From assembly GCF_004959775.1 (NCBI RefSeq), contig NZ_SJZG01000012.1, forward strand, positions 23,582-87,581: a stretch of 64,000 nt of DNA, read 5' to 3'. The DNA comes from Agromyces sp. H66. GTDB lineage: Bacteria; Actinomycetota; Actinomycetes; Actinomycetales; Microbacteriaceae. Below are positions 16,781-25,171 of the stretch, in pieces (position 1 is the first letter of the stretch; each line of letters starts with the position of its first letter). The notes under the pieces were generated by a model. The model ran no database searches, was not told the origin of the DNA, and worked only from the letters and a program-made list of their open reading frames with translations. The position numbers and the translations under genes were made by a program.

Positions 16781-18070
16781 ATGAAGAGAAGACTGCTGCC
16801 CGTCGCCGTGCTCGCCACGGCCGCATTCGGGCTCACCGCCTGCTCGGGCGGCTCGAACGCCGACAGCGGCGACGTGAGCGCCGAGGGCGAGACGCTGAGC
16901 GTCTGGATCATGGAGGGCACGAACCCCGACTCCGAGGCGTTCTTCGACGACGTCGCCGAGGCCTTCACCGAGGAGACCGGCGCCGAGCTCGACGTCGAGT
17001 TCGTGCAGTGGGCCGACGCGCACGACCGGTTCGTCACGTCGATCGCCGGCGGTACGACGCCGGATGTCGCGGAGACGGGCACCACCTGGACCGCCGAGTT
17101 CGCCGACGCGGGCGCCCTCGCCCCGATCGGCGACTTCGTCGAGGACGAGGGTCTCGGCGGCGACCTCGTCGAAGGGCTCGTGGCATCCGGAACCTACGAC
17201 GACGAGCTGTACGGCATGCCCTGGTACGCCGGGGTGCGCTCGCTCGTCTACCGCTCCGACATCTTCGAGGAGCTCGGGCTCGAGGCGCCGGCCAGCTGGG
17301 ACGACATCGTCGCGGCCGGCGAGGCCGTCAAGGCCGCGCACCCCGAGATGATGGCCTTCGCCGTGCCAGGCGACGCCGAGTTCCCCGTATACCCGTGGGT
17401 CTGGGGCGCGGGCGGCGAGGTCGCCGAGCAGGACGGCGACGAGTGGGTCTCGGGGCTCGACAGCGCCGAGTCGCAGGATGGCATCGCCTTCTACACGGGC
17501 CTCGCGACGGAGCACGGCTTCTCGTCGGCCGGCGCGACGACCTGGAAGGAGACCGACGTCCTCGACAACTTCTCGCAGGGCAACGTCGCGATGGCGCTCA
17601 TGGGCTCGTGGACGCCCGCGGCGATCGTCGAGAAGAACGCCGAGCTCGAGGGCAAGTTCGCCGCGACCCCGATCCCCGGCAAGGACGGCGGCATCGCGCC
17701 GTCGGTGCTCGGCGGCTCGCACCTGTCGATGTTCAGCACCGCGAAGAACCCCGACCTCGCGTGGGAGTTCATCAAGCTCATGACCACCGGTGAGTTCGCC
17801 GAGCAGTGGGGCGAGCAGTCGGGCTACTTCCCGGGCCAGGCGTCGCTGCTCGCCGAGACGATGGAGTCGGATGACCCGCTCGTCGCGCCGTTCGCCACGC
17901 AGCTCGTCGAGGGCGGCGGCACGGTTCCCGTGACGCCGAAGTACGGCGCGGTGCAGGCGAAGAAGACCACCAACACCGCCATCCAGGCGATCCTCTCCGG
18001 GCAGAAGACGGTCGAGCAGGCGACGGCCGACGCCGCTGCGGAGATGAACGAGATCATGAACGGCGACTGA
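16781..18070 (+). CDS. Extracellular sugar-binding lipoprotein of an ABC importer
   Basis: 429 residues. Signal peptide with lipobox LTAC, so Cys21 is the lipidated N-terminus of the mature protein. The rest is a family-1 solute-binding protein (SVWIMEGTNPDSEAFFDDV, SIAGGTTPDVAETGTTW, YGMPWYAGVRSLVYR, GNVAMALMGSW). It would capture an oligosaccharide at the cell surface and deliver it to the two permeases downstream. Strong ribosome-binding site GAGGAG before ATG 16781. Context (GH3, AnmK, MurQ) suggests the ligand is a cell-wall disaccharide or its anhydro form; this is inference. Confidence 0.93.
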   Translation: MKRRLLPVAVLATAAFGLTACSGGSNADSGDVSAEGETLSVWIMEGTNPDSEAFFDDVAEAFTEETGAELDVEFVQWADAHDRFVTSIAGGTTPDVAETGTTWTAEFADAGALAPIGDFVEDEGLGGDLVEGLVASGTYDDELYGMPWYAGVRSLVYRSDIFEELGLEAPASWDDIVAAGEAVKAAHPEMMAFAVPGDAEFPVYPWVWGAGGEVAEQDGDEWVSGLDSAESQDGIAFYTGLATEHGFSSAGATTWKETDVLDNFSQGNVAMALMGSWTPAAIVEKNAELEGKFAATPIPGKDGGIAPSVLGGSHLSMFSTAKNPDLAWEFIKLMTTGEFAEQWGEQSGYFPGQASLLAETMESDDPLVAPFATQLVEGGGTVPVTPKYGAVQAKKTTNTAIQAILSGQKTVEQATADAAAEMNEIMNGD

Positions 18071-18074
18071 CGTC

Positions 18075-19046
18075 GTGACCTCGACGATCCAGGCGCCGCA
18101 GGTCGCGCGGGGGGCGGAGTCCCCCCGCGCGGCCGGCGGGCCCGTGCAACGGAAGAACCCGCTCGTCCGCGCGCGTCCGTGGCTGCTGCTCGCGCCCGCG
18201 CTCGCGGTGCTCGCCGTGCTGCTGCTCTGGCCGCTGGTGCGCGTGTTCCTCTTCTCGCTGCAGGACTACGGCCTGCGCGAGATCGTCTCGGGCGATGCGA
18301 ACTGGATCGGCCTCGCCAACTACGGCGAGATCTTCACGGACCCCACCCTCTGGACCGTGGTGCTGCCGAACACCGTGGGCTTCGCGGTGCTCGCCGTCGC
18401 GGGCACCGTGGCCCTCGGCACGGCGGTCGCGGTGCTCATGGCGTCGCTCGGCCCGGTCTGGCGCACCGTCGTCGGCAGCGCGATCATGATCGCCTGGGCC
18501 ATGCCCGCCGTCACCGGCACGTACGTCTGGGTGTGGATCTTCGACGCCGACCGCGGCATCGTGAACGAGACGCTCCAGGCCATCGGCCTGCAGGACGAGC
18601 CCGTCAACTGGTTCACGAACCGCTACACGTTCTACGCGATCGTGCTCCTCAACGTCATCCACCACGGCTTCCCGTTCGTGGCCATCACGATCCTCGCGGG
18701 CCTTCTCGGCGTGCCCAAGGAGATGCTCGAGGCCGCCGAGGTCGACGGCGCGGGCTCGTGGCGCCGCTTCTGGTCGATCATCGTGCCGAACCTCCGGCAG
18801 GTGTTCGCCGTCGTGATCATCCTCTCCACGATCTGGGACTTCAAGGTGTTCGCGCAGGTCTACCTCATGCCGGGCGGCGCGGGCTCGAACCGCGAGGCGC
18901 TGAACCTCGGCGTGTGGTCGTACGTCGAGTCGTTCGGGCAGAACCGCTACGGCTTCGGCTCGGCGATCGCCGTGCTGCTCACCGTCGTGCTGCTCGGCAT
19001 CACCGTCGTCTACGTGCGCACCATGCTGAAGGAGGAGGAACTGTGA
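18075..19046 (+). CDS. Carbohydrate ABC transporter permease (MalF-type)
   Basis: 323 residues, six predicted membrane helices (first about residues 35-58). The EAA loop EMLEAAEVDGAGSWRRFWSIIVPNL, which docks the ATPase, is near residue 215. GTG start 4 bp after the binding-protein stop; no strong ribosome-binding site is visible, so translation is likely coupled. Pairs with the permease at 19043. No ATPase gene is present in the cluster, so a shared MsmK/MsiK-type ATPase encoded elsewhere is expected. Confidence 0.93.
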   Translation: MTSTIQAPQVARGAESPRAAGGPVQRKNPLVRARPWLLLAPALAVLAVLLLWPLVRVFLFSLQDYGLREIVSGDANWIGLANYGEIFTDPTLWTVVLPNTVGFAVLAVAGTVALGTAVAVLMASLGPVWRTVVGSAIMIAWAMPAVTGTYVWVWIFDADRGIVNETLQAIGLQDEPVNWFTNRYTFYAIVLLNVIHHGFPFVAITILAGLLGVPKEMLEAAEVDGAGSWRRFWSIIVPNLRQVFAVVIILSTIWDFKVFAQVYLMPGGAGSNREALNLGVWSYVESFGQNRYGFGSAIAVLLTVVLLGITVVYVRTMLKEEEL

Positions 19047-19870
19047 GCCGCAACGCCCGGGCCTCCGCCGTGAAGGCCGTGCTCGTCGTGCTGCTGCTCG
19101 CGTTCACGCTCTTCCCCGCGTTCTGGATGCTCTCGAGCGCGTTCGACGCTCGCGCCGGATCCGGCGGGCAGACGCTGCTGCCGCGCGAGTTCTCGCTCGA
19201 GAACTTCGGGTACGTGCTCACCGAGGGCGGCTTCGACGTGTTCCTGCGCAACTCGGCGATGGTCGCGCTCGTCACGGTGCTCGCGAGCGCCGTGCTCGCG
19301 CTCCTCGCATCGGTCGCCGTGGCGCGGTTCCGCTTCCGCTTCCGCACCTCGATGCTGCTCATGATCCTCGTCGTGCAGATGGTGCCGCTCGAGGCGCTCG
19401 TCATCCCGCTGTTCGTGCAGGTGCGCGACCTCGGGCTCCTCAACACGCTGCTCGGCCTGATGGTCGTCTACGTCGCCCTGTCGCTGCCGTTCGGCATCTG
19501 GATGCTCCGCGGCTTCGTCGCGGCGGTGCCCATCGAACTCGAGGAGGCCGCCTACCTCGACGGCGCGACCTGGGGACGCATGTTCCGCTCGGTGCTGCTG
19601 CCGCTCGTGATGCCCGGACTCGTCGCGACCTCCGTCTTCTCGTTCATCACCGCGTGGAACGAGTTCATCTTCGCCATGACGCTGCTCGGCGGGGCATCCG
19701 AGAACTACACCGTCGCGATCGGGCTCAAGCAGTTCTTCGGCGAGCACACGAACGAGTGGGGCTACATCATGGCGGCGTCCACGATCATCACGATCCCCGT
19801 CATGATCTTCTTCGTCGTCGTGCAGCGCCGCCTCTCGGCGGGCCTCGTGGCGGGTGCGGTCAAGGGATGA
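19043..19870 (+). CDS. Carbohydrate ABC transporter permease (MalG-type)
   Basis: 275 residues from GTG 19043, which overlaps the previous stop (GTGA) and is preceded by GGAGGAGG. Six helices; EAA loop ELEEAAYLDGATWGRMFRSVLLPLVMPGL about residue 165-195. The second half of the membrane channel with the 18075 product. A much longer open frame extends upstream but overlaps the first permease and has no support. Confidence 0.93.
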   Translation: MSRNARASAVKAVLVVLLLAFTLFPAFWMLSSAFDARAGSGGQTLLPREFSLENFGYVLTEGGFDVFLRNSAMVALVTVLASAVLALLASVAVARFRFRFRTSMLLMILVVQMVPLEALVIPLFVQVRDLGLLNTLLGLMVVYVALSLPFGIWMLRGFVAAVPIELEEAAYLDGATWGRMFRSVLLPLVMPGLVATSVFSFITAWNEFIFAMTLLGGASENYTVAIGLKQFFGEHTNEWGYIMAASTIITIPVMIFFVVVQRRLSAGLVAGAVKG

Positions 19871-21414
19871 GCGCGGTGAACGACCCCGCGCTCCGGCGTC
19901 TCGTGGGCGGGGTGCTGTGGCCCGGGTACCTCGGCCGCGAGGTGCCCGACTGGCTCCGACGCGAGCTCGGCGACGGGGGACTCGCGGGCGCGGTGCTGTT
20001 CTCGCACAACGTGCCCTCCGCCGGCACCTTCCGCGACCTCGCCCCGAACCTCCTCATCGGCATCGACGAGGAGGGCGGCAACGTCTCGCGCCTCGAGGCG
20101 CGCACGGGCTCGACCCTGCCGGGCGCCGCCCAGCTGGGCTTCGTCGACGACCCGGATGCCACGACCGCCGTCGCTCGCGAACTGGCCGCACGTTCGCTCG
20201 CGGTCGGCGCGAACGTGGTGCTCGCTCCCGTCGCCGACGTGAACACCGACCCGGGCAATCCGGTGATCGGCGTGCGCGCGTTCGGGTCGACGCCCGAGCT
20301 CGTCTCCCGGCACGTCGCGGCGGCGGTCCGCGGCATCCAGTCGGCCGGCGCGGCGGCCTGCGTGAAGCACTTCCCGGGTCACGGCGACACCCACCTCGAC
20401 TCGCACGTCGCGCTGCCGTACCTCGACCTTGACCCCGAGGAGATCGAGCGGATGCACCTGCCGCCGTTCCGCGCGGCGATCGACGCCGGTGCCGCGGCCG
20501 TGATGACCGGCCACCTCGTGGTGCCCGCGTGGGGCGAGGCGCCCGCGACGCTCAACCCGGCGGTGCTGGGGCGGCTGCGCGCGATGGGCTTCGACGGCGT
20601 GATCGTCTCGGACGCGCTCGACATGGCGGCCGTGCGCGACACGGTCGGGGCGGGGCCGGGCGCGGTGCGGGCGCTCCTCGCCGGGGCCGACCTGCTCTGC
20701 GTCGGGAACCCGAGGAACCCGGGTGCCGCGGCGATGCCCGATCAGGACGAACGCGACTTCCGCGAGGTGCAGGGGGCCATCCTCGCCGCGATCGACGACG
20801 GCGCGCTGCCGGTGGCGGTGCTCGAACGGGCGGCGGCACGAGTGGGGGCGCTCGGTGCCGCACTCGCCGGCGGTGGGACGGCCGGCGAACGGGGGAGGGC
20901 GACGGATGCCTCGCGAGCGGCGCTCGACGCGGCATCCGTCGCCCGTGCCGCGATCACGGTCGACGCGTGGTTCCCGCCCATGCCGGCGCCGCGCACCGTG
21001 CTCGATGCGCGCGGGCGGGCCACGATCGCGGTGGACGGCGACGCCGACTACGTCGCCGACGCGCTCGCAGGCGGCGGGGAGGTCGTGCGACTCGACGTGG
21101 GCGGGGTTGCCGGTGCGGGCGCCGACGCAGGCGAGGCCGCCGGCGCGTCGCTCCGGTCGGCCGTTGCGGCGGCGGCGCAGCGGGAGGAGCCGCTCGTCGT
21201 GCTCGTCGATCGCGTCGGCTCGTCGCAGGGCGCACAGCGCGACGTGATCGAGCAGTTGGCGGCGATCCGCCCGGGCGCGGTCGTCGTCGACGTCGGCTGG
21301 CCCGGTGGGCCGCTGCCGCTCGCCGCGCTGCACACGCGCGCCGCGAGCCGGCTCGCCGCCGAGACCGCGAGCGCGGTGCTCGCCGCGGGCGGACGCCTGG
21401 AGGCGAGCGCATGA
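19867..21414 (+). CDS. Glycoside hydrolase family 3 enzyme (NagZ-like N-acetyl-beta-hexosaminidase or phosphorylase)
   Basis: 515 residues; no signal peptide, so cytoplasmic. The N-terminal barrel has LLIGIDEEGGNVSRL, the diagnostic loop KHFPGHGDTHLDSH (His/Asp dyad acting as acid-base) and the nucleophile Asp in GVIVSDALDM. A C-terminal domain follows. NagZ enzymes release GlcNAc from GlcNAc-MurNAc or GlcNAc-anhydroMurNAc; some actinobacterial members with this dyad are phosphorylases giving GlcNAc-1-phosphate, which cannot be excluded. Overlaps the upstream permease by ATGA. It supplies the substrates for AnmK and the GlcNAc kinase. Confidence 0.9.
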   Translation: MSAVNDPALRRLVGGVLWPGYLGREVPDWLRRELGDGGLAGAVLFSHNVPSAGTFRDLAPNLLIGIDEEGGNVSRLEARTGSTLPGAAQLGFVDDPDATTAVARELAARSLAVGANVVLAPVADVNTDPGNPVIGVRAFGSTPELVSRHVAAAVRGIQSAGAAACVKHFPGHGDTHLDSHVALPYLDLDPEEIERMHLPPFRAAIDAGAAAVMTGHLVVPAWGEAPATLNPAVLGRLRAMGFDGVIVSDALDMAAVRDTVGAGPGAVRALLAGADLLCVGNPRNPGAAAMPDQDERDFREVQGAILAAIDDGALPVAVLERAAARVGALGAALAGGGTAGERGRATDASRAALDAASVARAAITVDAWFPPMPAPRTVLDARGRATIAVDGDADYVADALAGGGEVVRLDVGGVAGAGADAGEAAGASLRSAVAAAAQREEPLVVLVDRVGSSQGAQRDVIEQLAAIRPGAVVVDVGWPGGPLPLAALHTRAASRLAAETASAVLAAGGRLEASA

Positions 21415-22706
21415 TCGTGTCGTCGCTGCAATCCGGCACGTCGGCCGACGGCATCGACGTCGCGGTCGTCGAGTTCACGCTCGACCCGGTGGTCGGGGAG
21501 CCGCGGAGCGGCGACTCGAGACCGTCCGCCCGCCCGGCGGCAGGGCTGCGCGTGCGGCACACCGCGACCCTCGACTGGGAGCCCGAGCTCCGGGCGCGGA
21601 TCCTCGCCGCGTCGGCGGGCGAGACGCTCTCCGCGGGTGCGTTCTGCGAGCTCGACACGCGTCTCGGGCAGGCGTTCGCGTCGGCGGCCGCGGCGGGTGT
21701 CGACGCCACTGCGGTCACGCCCGACCTCGTCGTGTCGCACGGCCAGACGCTCTTCCACTGGGTCGAGGGCGGCCGTGCGCGCGGAACCCTGCAGCTCGGC
21801 GAACCGGCGTGGATCGCCGACCGCGTGGGCGCGCCCGTGCTCTCGCATCTGCGCGCGGCGGACATAGCCGCGGGCGGCGAGGGCGCCCCGCTCATGGCGC
21901 TGTTCGATCGGCTGTGGCTCGGCGCCGAGGCCGCGGCGGCGGATCGTGCGATCGCGACGGTGAACCTCGGCGGCATCGCCAACGTGCAGGTCGTGCGGCC
22001 ATCCGGCGAGGTCATCGCGTTCGACAGCGGACCCGGCAACGCGCTCCTCGATGCGGTCGTCGCGCGTGCCACCGGCGGCGAGGCCGGATGCGACGAGGGC
22101 GGACGCCTCGCGGCGACCGGGCACGTCGACCGCCGACTCCTCGACGAGTTGCTGGGGCATCCGTATTTCGCCGCGCCCGTGCCGAAGACCACCGGACGCG
22201 AGACGTTCGACCTCGGCGTCGTCGACCGGGCGCTCGACGCGGTCGGTTCGGGCGACGGGTCGATCGCGGCATCCCCCCTCGCGACGCCGCCGCTCGAGGA
22301 CCTCTGCGCCACGCTCACCGAGCTCACTGCGCGCACGGTCGTCAACGCCATTCCGGCGACGGATGCCCCGACCGACCTCATCGTGTCGGGCGGCGGGGCG
22401 CTGAATCCCGTGCTGCTGGCGCGTCTCGGGGCGCTCGCCGCCGACCGCGGCATCCGGGTCGAGTCGAGCGACGCCCGCGGCATCGACCCGGCGTTCAAGG
22501 AGTCGCTCATGTTCGCGCTCGTCGGCGTCCTGAGCTGGCACGGCGTCCCGGTGCGATTGTCGGCGGCCGGTTCGGGGGAGCCGCGCGTCGCCGGACGCTT
22601 CACGCCCGGACGGATGCCGCTGCAGCTGCCGCCGCCGCTCGCGGGCGTGGCATCCGTCACCGTCACCACCAGTACCGCCACCGACCTCGGGGGAACACCG
22701 CGATGA
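21411..22706 (+). CDS. anmK: Anhydro-N-acetylmuramic acid kinase
   Basis: 431 residues. The N-terminal nucleotide motif SLQSGTSADGIDVAVVEF is diagnostic for AnmK (GTSxDGxD). Further blocks: DLVVSHGQTLFHW, LSHLRAADIAAGGEGAPL, ATVNLGGIANV, FDSGPGNALLD and DLIVSGGGALNPVL. The enzyme opens the 1,6-anhydro ring of anhydroMurNAc and phosphorylates it to MurNAc-6-phosphate, the substrate of MurQ next door. Longer than E. coli AnmK (about 370), with an insertion near residues 25-45 (EPRSGDSRPSARPAAG). ATGA overlaps on both sides. Confidence 0.95.
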   Translation: MIVSSLQSGTSADGIDVAVVEFTLDPVVGEPRSGDSRPSARPAAGLRVRHTATLDWEPELRARILAASAGETLSAGAFCELDTRLGQAFASAAAAGVDATAVTPDLVVSHGQTLFHWVEGGRARGTLQLGEPAWIADRVGAPVLSHLRAADIAAGGEGAPLMALFDRLWLGAEAAAADRAIATVNLGGIANVQVVRPSGEVIAFDSGPGNALLDAVVARATGGEAGCDEGGRLAATGHVDRRLLDELLGHPYFAAPVPKTTGRETFDLGVVDRALDAVGSGDGSIAASPLATPPLEDLCATLTELTARTVVNAIPATDAPTDLIVSGGGALNPVLLARLGALAADRGIRVESSDARGIDPAFKESLMFALVGVLSWHGVPVRLSAAGSGEPRVAGRFTPGRMPLQLPPPLAGVASVTVTTSTATDLGGTPR

Positions 22707-23701
22707 ACCACACGGCACCGCACGGGCATGACGCGCTGCGGGAGTTGCTCGGCGAGCTCTCGACCGAGCGCGTCAACGACTCGCACGGCGAGTTCGACCT
22801 GCTCGGCACCGAGGCGCAGCTCGCCGCCATGCAGGAGGAGAGCGCGCAGGCCGTCGCCGCGGTGTCGGACGCGGTGCCGCAGATCGCGGCCGCGATCGAC
22901 GCGATCGTGCCGCGCCTGCGTGCCGGCGGTCGACTCGTGTACGTCGGGGCGGGCACCGCCGGGCGCATGGGCGTGCTGGACGCGAGCGAGATCCCGCCGA
23001 CGTTCGGCACCGATCCGTCGCTCGTGGTCGGCGTCATCGCCGGAGGCGACGTGGCGCTGCGGTCGGCGGTGGAGGACGCCGAGGACGAGGGTGCCCGCGG
23101 CGCGGCCGACCTCGAGGCGATCGGGCTCACGGCCGGCGACGCGGTCGTCGGCATCTCGGCGTCGGGTCGCACGCCGTACGTCGTCGGTGCGCTCGAGCGG
23201 GCTCGCGCGATCGGTGCCCTCACGGTGGCGCTCGCCTGCAACGCGGGGAGTCGCATCGCATCGGTCGCGGACCTCGCCATCGAGACCGTCGTCGGCCCCG
23301 AGATCGTGGCCGGCTCGACGCGCCTGAAGGGCGGCACGGCGCAGAAGCTCGTGCTCAACGCCATCTCGACGATCGCGATGGTGCGGCTCGGCAAGGTGCA
23401 CGGGAACCTCATGGTCGACGTGCAGGCCACGAACGCGAAGCTGCGTGCCCGTGCGGAACGCATCGTCATGCTCGCCACGGGAGCGGACGCGGCCGCGGCA
23501 TCCGCTGCCCTCGAATCTGTGGGCGGGTCGGTGAAGGCGGCGATCCTCGTGACCATTTCCGGGGTCACACCCGAGGAGGCCGTCGCGCGCCTCTCGTCGC
23601 ATGATGGCGTGTTGCGCGATGCTCTGAGTGACGTGTCCGCAGACGCCGCGCCGGTGGCTGCGTCCGCCGCGATCCGACCGGAGGAGACCGATGGCCCGTG
23701 A
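22703..23701 (+). CDS. murQ: N-acetylmuramic acid-6-phosphate etherase
   Basis: 332 residues, a SIS-domain lyase that removes D-lactate from MurNAc-6-phosphate to give GlcNAc-6-phosphate. Motifs: VYVGAGTAGRMGVLDASEIPPTFG, GDAVVGISASGRTPYV, CNAGSRIASVADLAIE, GSTRLKGGTAQKLVLN and GNLMVDVQATNAKLRAR, all characteristic of MurQ. It overlaps anmK by ATGA and the regulator gene by 11 bp. No murP PTS permease is present; uptake is by the ABC system upstream. Confidence 0.96.
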   Translation: MNHTAPHGHDALRELLGELSTERVNDSHGEFDLLGTEAQLAAMQEESAQAVAAVSDAVPQIAAAIDAIVPRLRAGGRLVYVGAGTAGRMGVLDASEIPPTFGTDPSLVVGVIAGGDVALRSAVEDAEDEGARGAADLEAIGLTAGDAVVGISASGRTPYVVGALERARAIGALTVALACNAGSRIASVADLAIETVVGPEIVAGSTRLKGGTAQKLVLNAISTIAMVRLGKVHGNLMVDVQATNAKLRARAERIVMLATGADAAAASAALESVGGSVKAAILVTISGVTPEEAVARLSSHDGVLRDALSDVSADAAPVAASAAIRPEETDGP

Positions 23702-24581
23702 CGTGCTCTCGAACGTGCGGCAGGCGCTGCCGCGGCTGAGCTCGTCGGAGGCGCGCGTAGCCGAGGCGATCATCGCGGATCCCTCGATCGTCGTGGATTT
23801 CACGATCACCGAGCTCGCGCAGCGCTGCGGCACATCCCTGTCGACGGTCGCGCGCTTCTGCCAGACGCTCGGGTACAGCGGGTACCGGGAGTTCCGCATG
23901 GAGGTGGCGAGCGCGATCAGCCGCGAGGCGGCCGAGCGCGACCGGTTCGGACTCGCCGACTCGGACATCAGCCCGGATGATTCCGCCGCCGAGGTGGTGG
24001 CGAAGATCGCGTTCCACGAGGTGCTGGCGATCGAGCAGACCGCGCAGGGACTCGACGTCGAGGTGCTCGATCGGGTCGTCGATGCGATCGCGGCCGCCGG
24101 TCACGTGGACCTGTACGGGTTCGGCGCGAGCGGACTGACGGCCCAGGACCTGCAGCAGAAGCTCGCGCGCATCGGCATCTCGGCGTTCTGCTCGATCGAC
24201 GTGCACGTCGCGCTCGTGTCGGCGGCGCTGCGCAAGCCGGGCGACGTCGCGATCGGCGTCTCGCATTCGGGTCTCACGTCGGAGACGATCCACGCGCTGA
24301 GCGTCGCGCGAGAGGCGGGCGCCTTGACGGTGGCGCTCACCAATTCGTCCGAATCCCCCATCACCGAGGTCGCCGACGCCGTGCTCACGACGCAGGCGCG
24401 CGAGTCGACCTACCGGATGGGGGCGATGTCGAGCCGAATCGCACAGCTCGCGCTCGTGGACTTCCTGTTCGTGCGGGTGGCGCAGCGTCGGCACGCCGAG
24501 GTCGCCGACCCGCTTCGCCGCACGTTCGAGGTCACGGCGACGCACAAGGTCAGCGGGCGGAAGCGGCGCGACCAGGGTTGA
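23691..24581 (+). CDS. MurR/RpiR family transcriptional regulator
   Basis: 296 residues. N-terminal HTH_6 domain (SSSEARVAEAIIADPS, ITELAQRCGTSLSTVARFCQTLGYSGYREFR) and a C-terminal SIS sugar-phosphate-binding domain (YGFGASGLTAQDLQQKLARIG, GVSHSGLTSETI). A strong GGAGGAG precedes ATG 23691 inside the end of murQ. By analogy with E. coli MurR it should sense MurNAc-6-phosphate or GlcNAc-6-phosphate and control the operon promoter at 16690; being last in the operon implies autoregulation. Confidence 0.92.
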   Translation: MARDVLSNVRQALPRLSSSEARVAEAIIADPSIVVDFTITELAQRCGTSLSTVARFCQTLGYSGYREFRMEVASAISREAAERDRFGLADSDISPDDSAAEVVAKIAFHEVLAIEQTAQGLDVEVLDRVVDAIAAAGHVDLYGFGASGLTAQDLQQKLARIGISAFCSIDVHVALVSAALRKPGDVAIGVSHSGLTSETIHALSVAREAGALTVALTNSSESPITEVADAVLTTQARESTYRMGAMSSRIAQLALVDFLFVRVAQRRHAEVADPLRRTFEVTATHKVSGRKRRDQG

Positions 24582-24659
24582 GTCGCCGCCGGTCCCGGCG
24601 TTGCAGTCTTCGGCTTGCGAACCTCGGCGGCCGAAGCATGTGTTCCGGTTCGGGATGCG

Positions 24660-24795
24660 GTGCCGTGGTGCCGTGGTGCCGAAGTGCCGCGGTGTGGGGG
24701 TGCCGAAGTACCGAAGTGCCGAGGTGCCGCGGTACCGAAGTGCCGCGGTGCCGAAGTGCCGCAGTACCGAAGTGCCGCGGTGCCGGAGTACTGAC
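24660..24795. repeat. Degenerate 8-bp tandem array (GTGCCGAA/GTGCCGCG), about 16 units
   Basis: From 24660 the sequence reads as successive octamers of the form GTRCCGNN for 16 units (one, GTGTGGGG, is more divergent), ending in GTACTGAC. It starts about 80 bp after the regulator stop and fills most of the gap before the gene at 24880. The unit is not a multiple of three. It looks like a slipped-strand minisatellite; there are no spacers as in a CRISPR. Nothing else is recognised in 24582-24879 apart from a short hairpin CCTCTGAGAGG just after the array. Confidence 0.85.
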
Positions 24796-24879
24796 CCTCT
24801 GAGAGGGAAACGGTCGTCTCGGCCGGCGTCATCAGCGTGTGCGACGAGCGATATCGGCTGTCGGGCGTACGGTGGCCGC

Positions 24880-25107
24880 ATGACGACGAACCAGGTGCAG
24901 ATCACCGTCGGGCACGACGTGCTCGACGAGCCGTGCCCGCGCTGCGGATCGGTCGCGGTGCGTGCGGTCATCCACTCGACCTCGATGCAGGTGGAGATCG
25001 ACCAGACGGATGCCGCAGCCGACTCCTTCGACGTCGATGGTCCGTTGTTCGATTGCCGTGAGTGCGGCTTCGAGTGGGGCGAGCTGATTCGCGATCTCAT
25101 GCAGTAG
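24880..25107 (+). CDS. Small zinc-ribbon protein of unknown function
   Basis: 75 residues beginning MTTNQVQITVG. Two CxxC pairs (CPRC and CREC, about residues 19-22 and 57-60) suggest one bound zinc. ATG 24880 lies 6 nt after TACGGT (24868-24873), a leaderless arrangement. The open frame extends upstream through the octamer array, but that part is repeat-derived and I do not include it. Function unknown. Confidence 0.7.
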   Translation: MTTNQVQITVGHDVLDEPCPRCGSVAVRAVIHSTSMQVEIDQTDAAADSFDVDGPLFDCRECGFEWGELIRDLMQ

Positions 25108-25171
25108 CGGGCACAGATCGAGTTGTGGATAACGACCGTCCGCGAGGTGCCGCTCGCCTAGGCTCATCGCC

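Noticed and set aside
24660..24795. CRISPR-like array
   Set aside because: Units are 8 bp, contiguous, and without spacers; no cas genes are present.
24601..24879. Upstream extension of the zinc-ribbon gene through the octamer array
   Set aside because: The extension is repeat-derived (CR-VPK-type repeats), has no ribosome-binding site, and a leaderless promoter lies just before ATG 24880.
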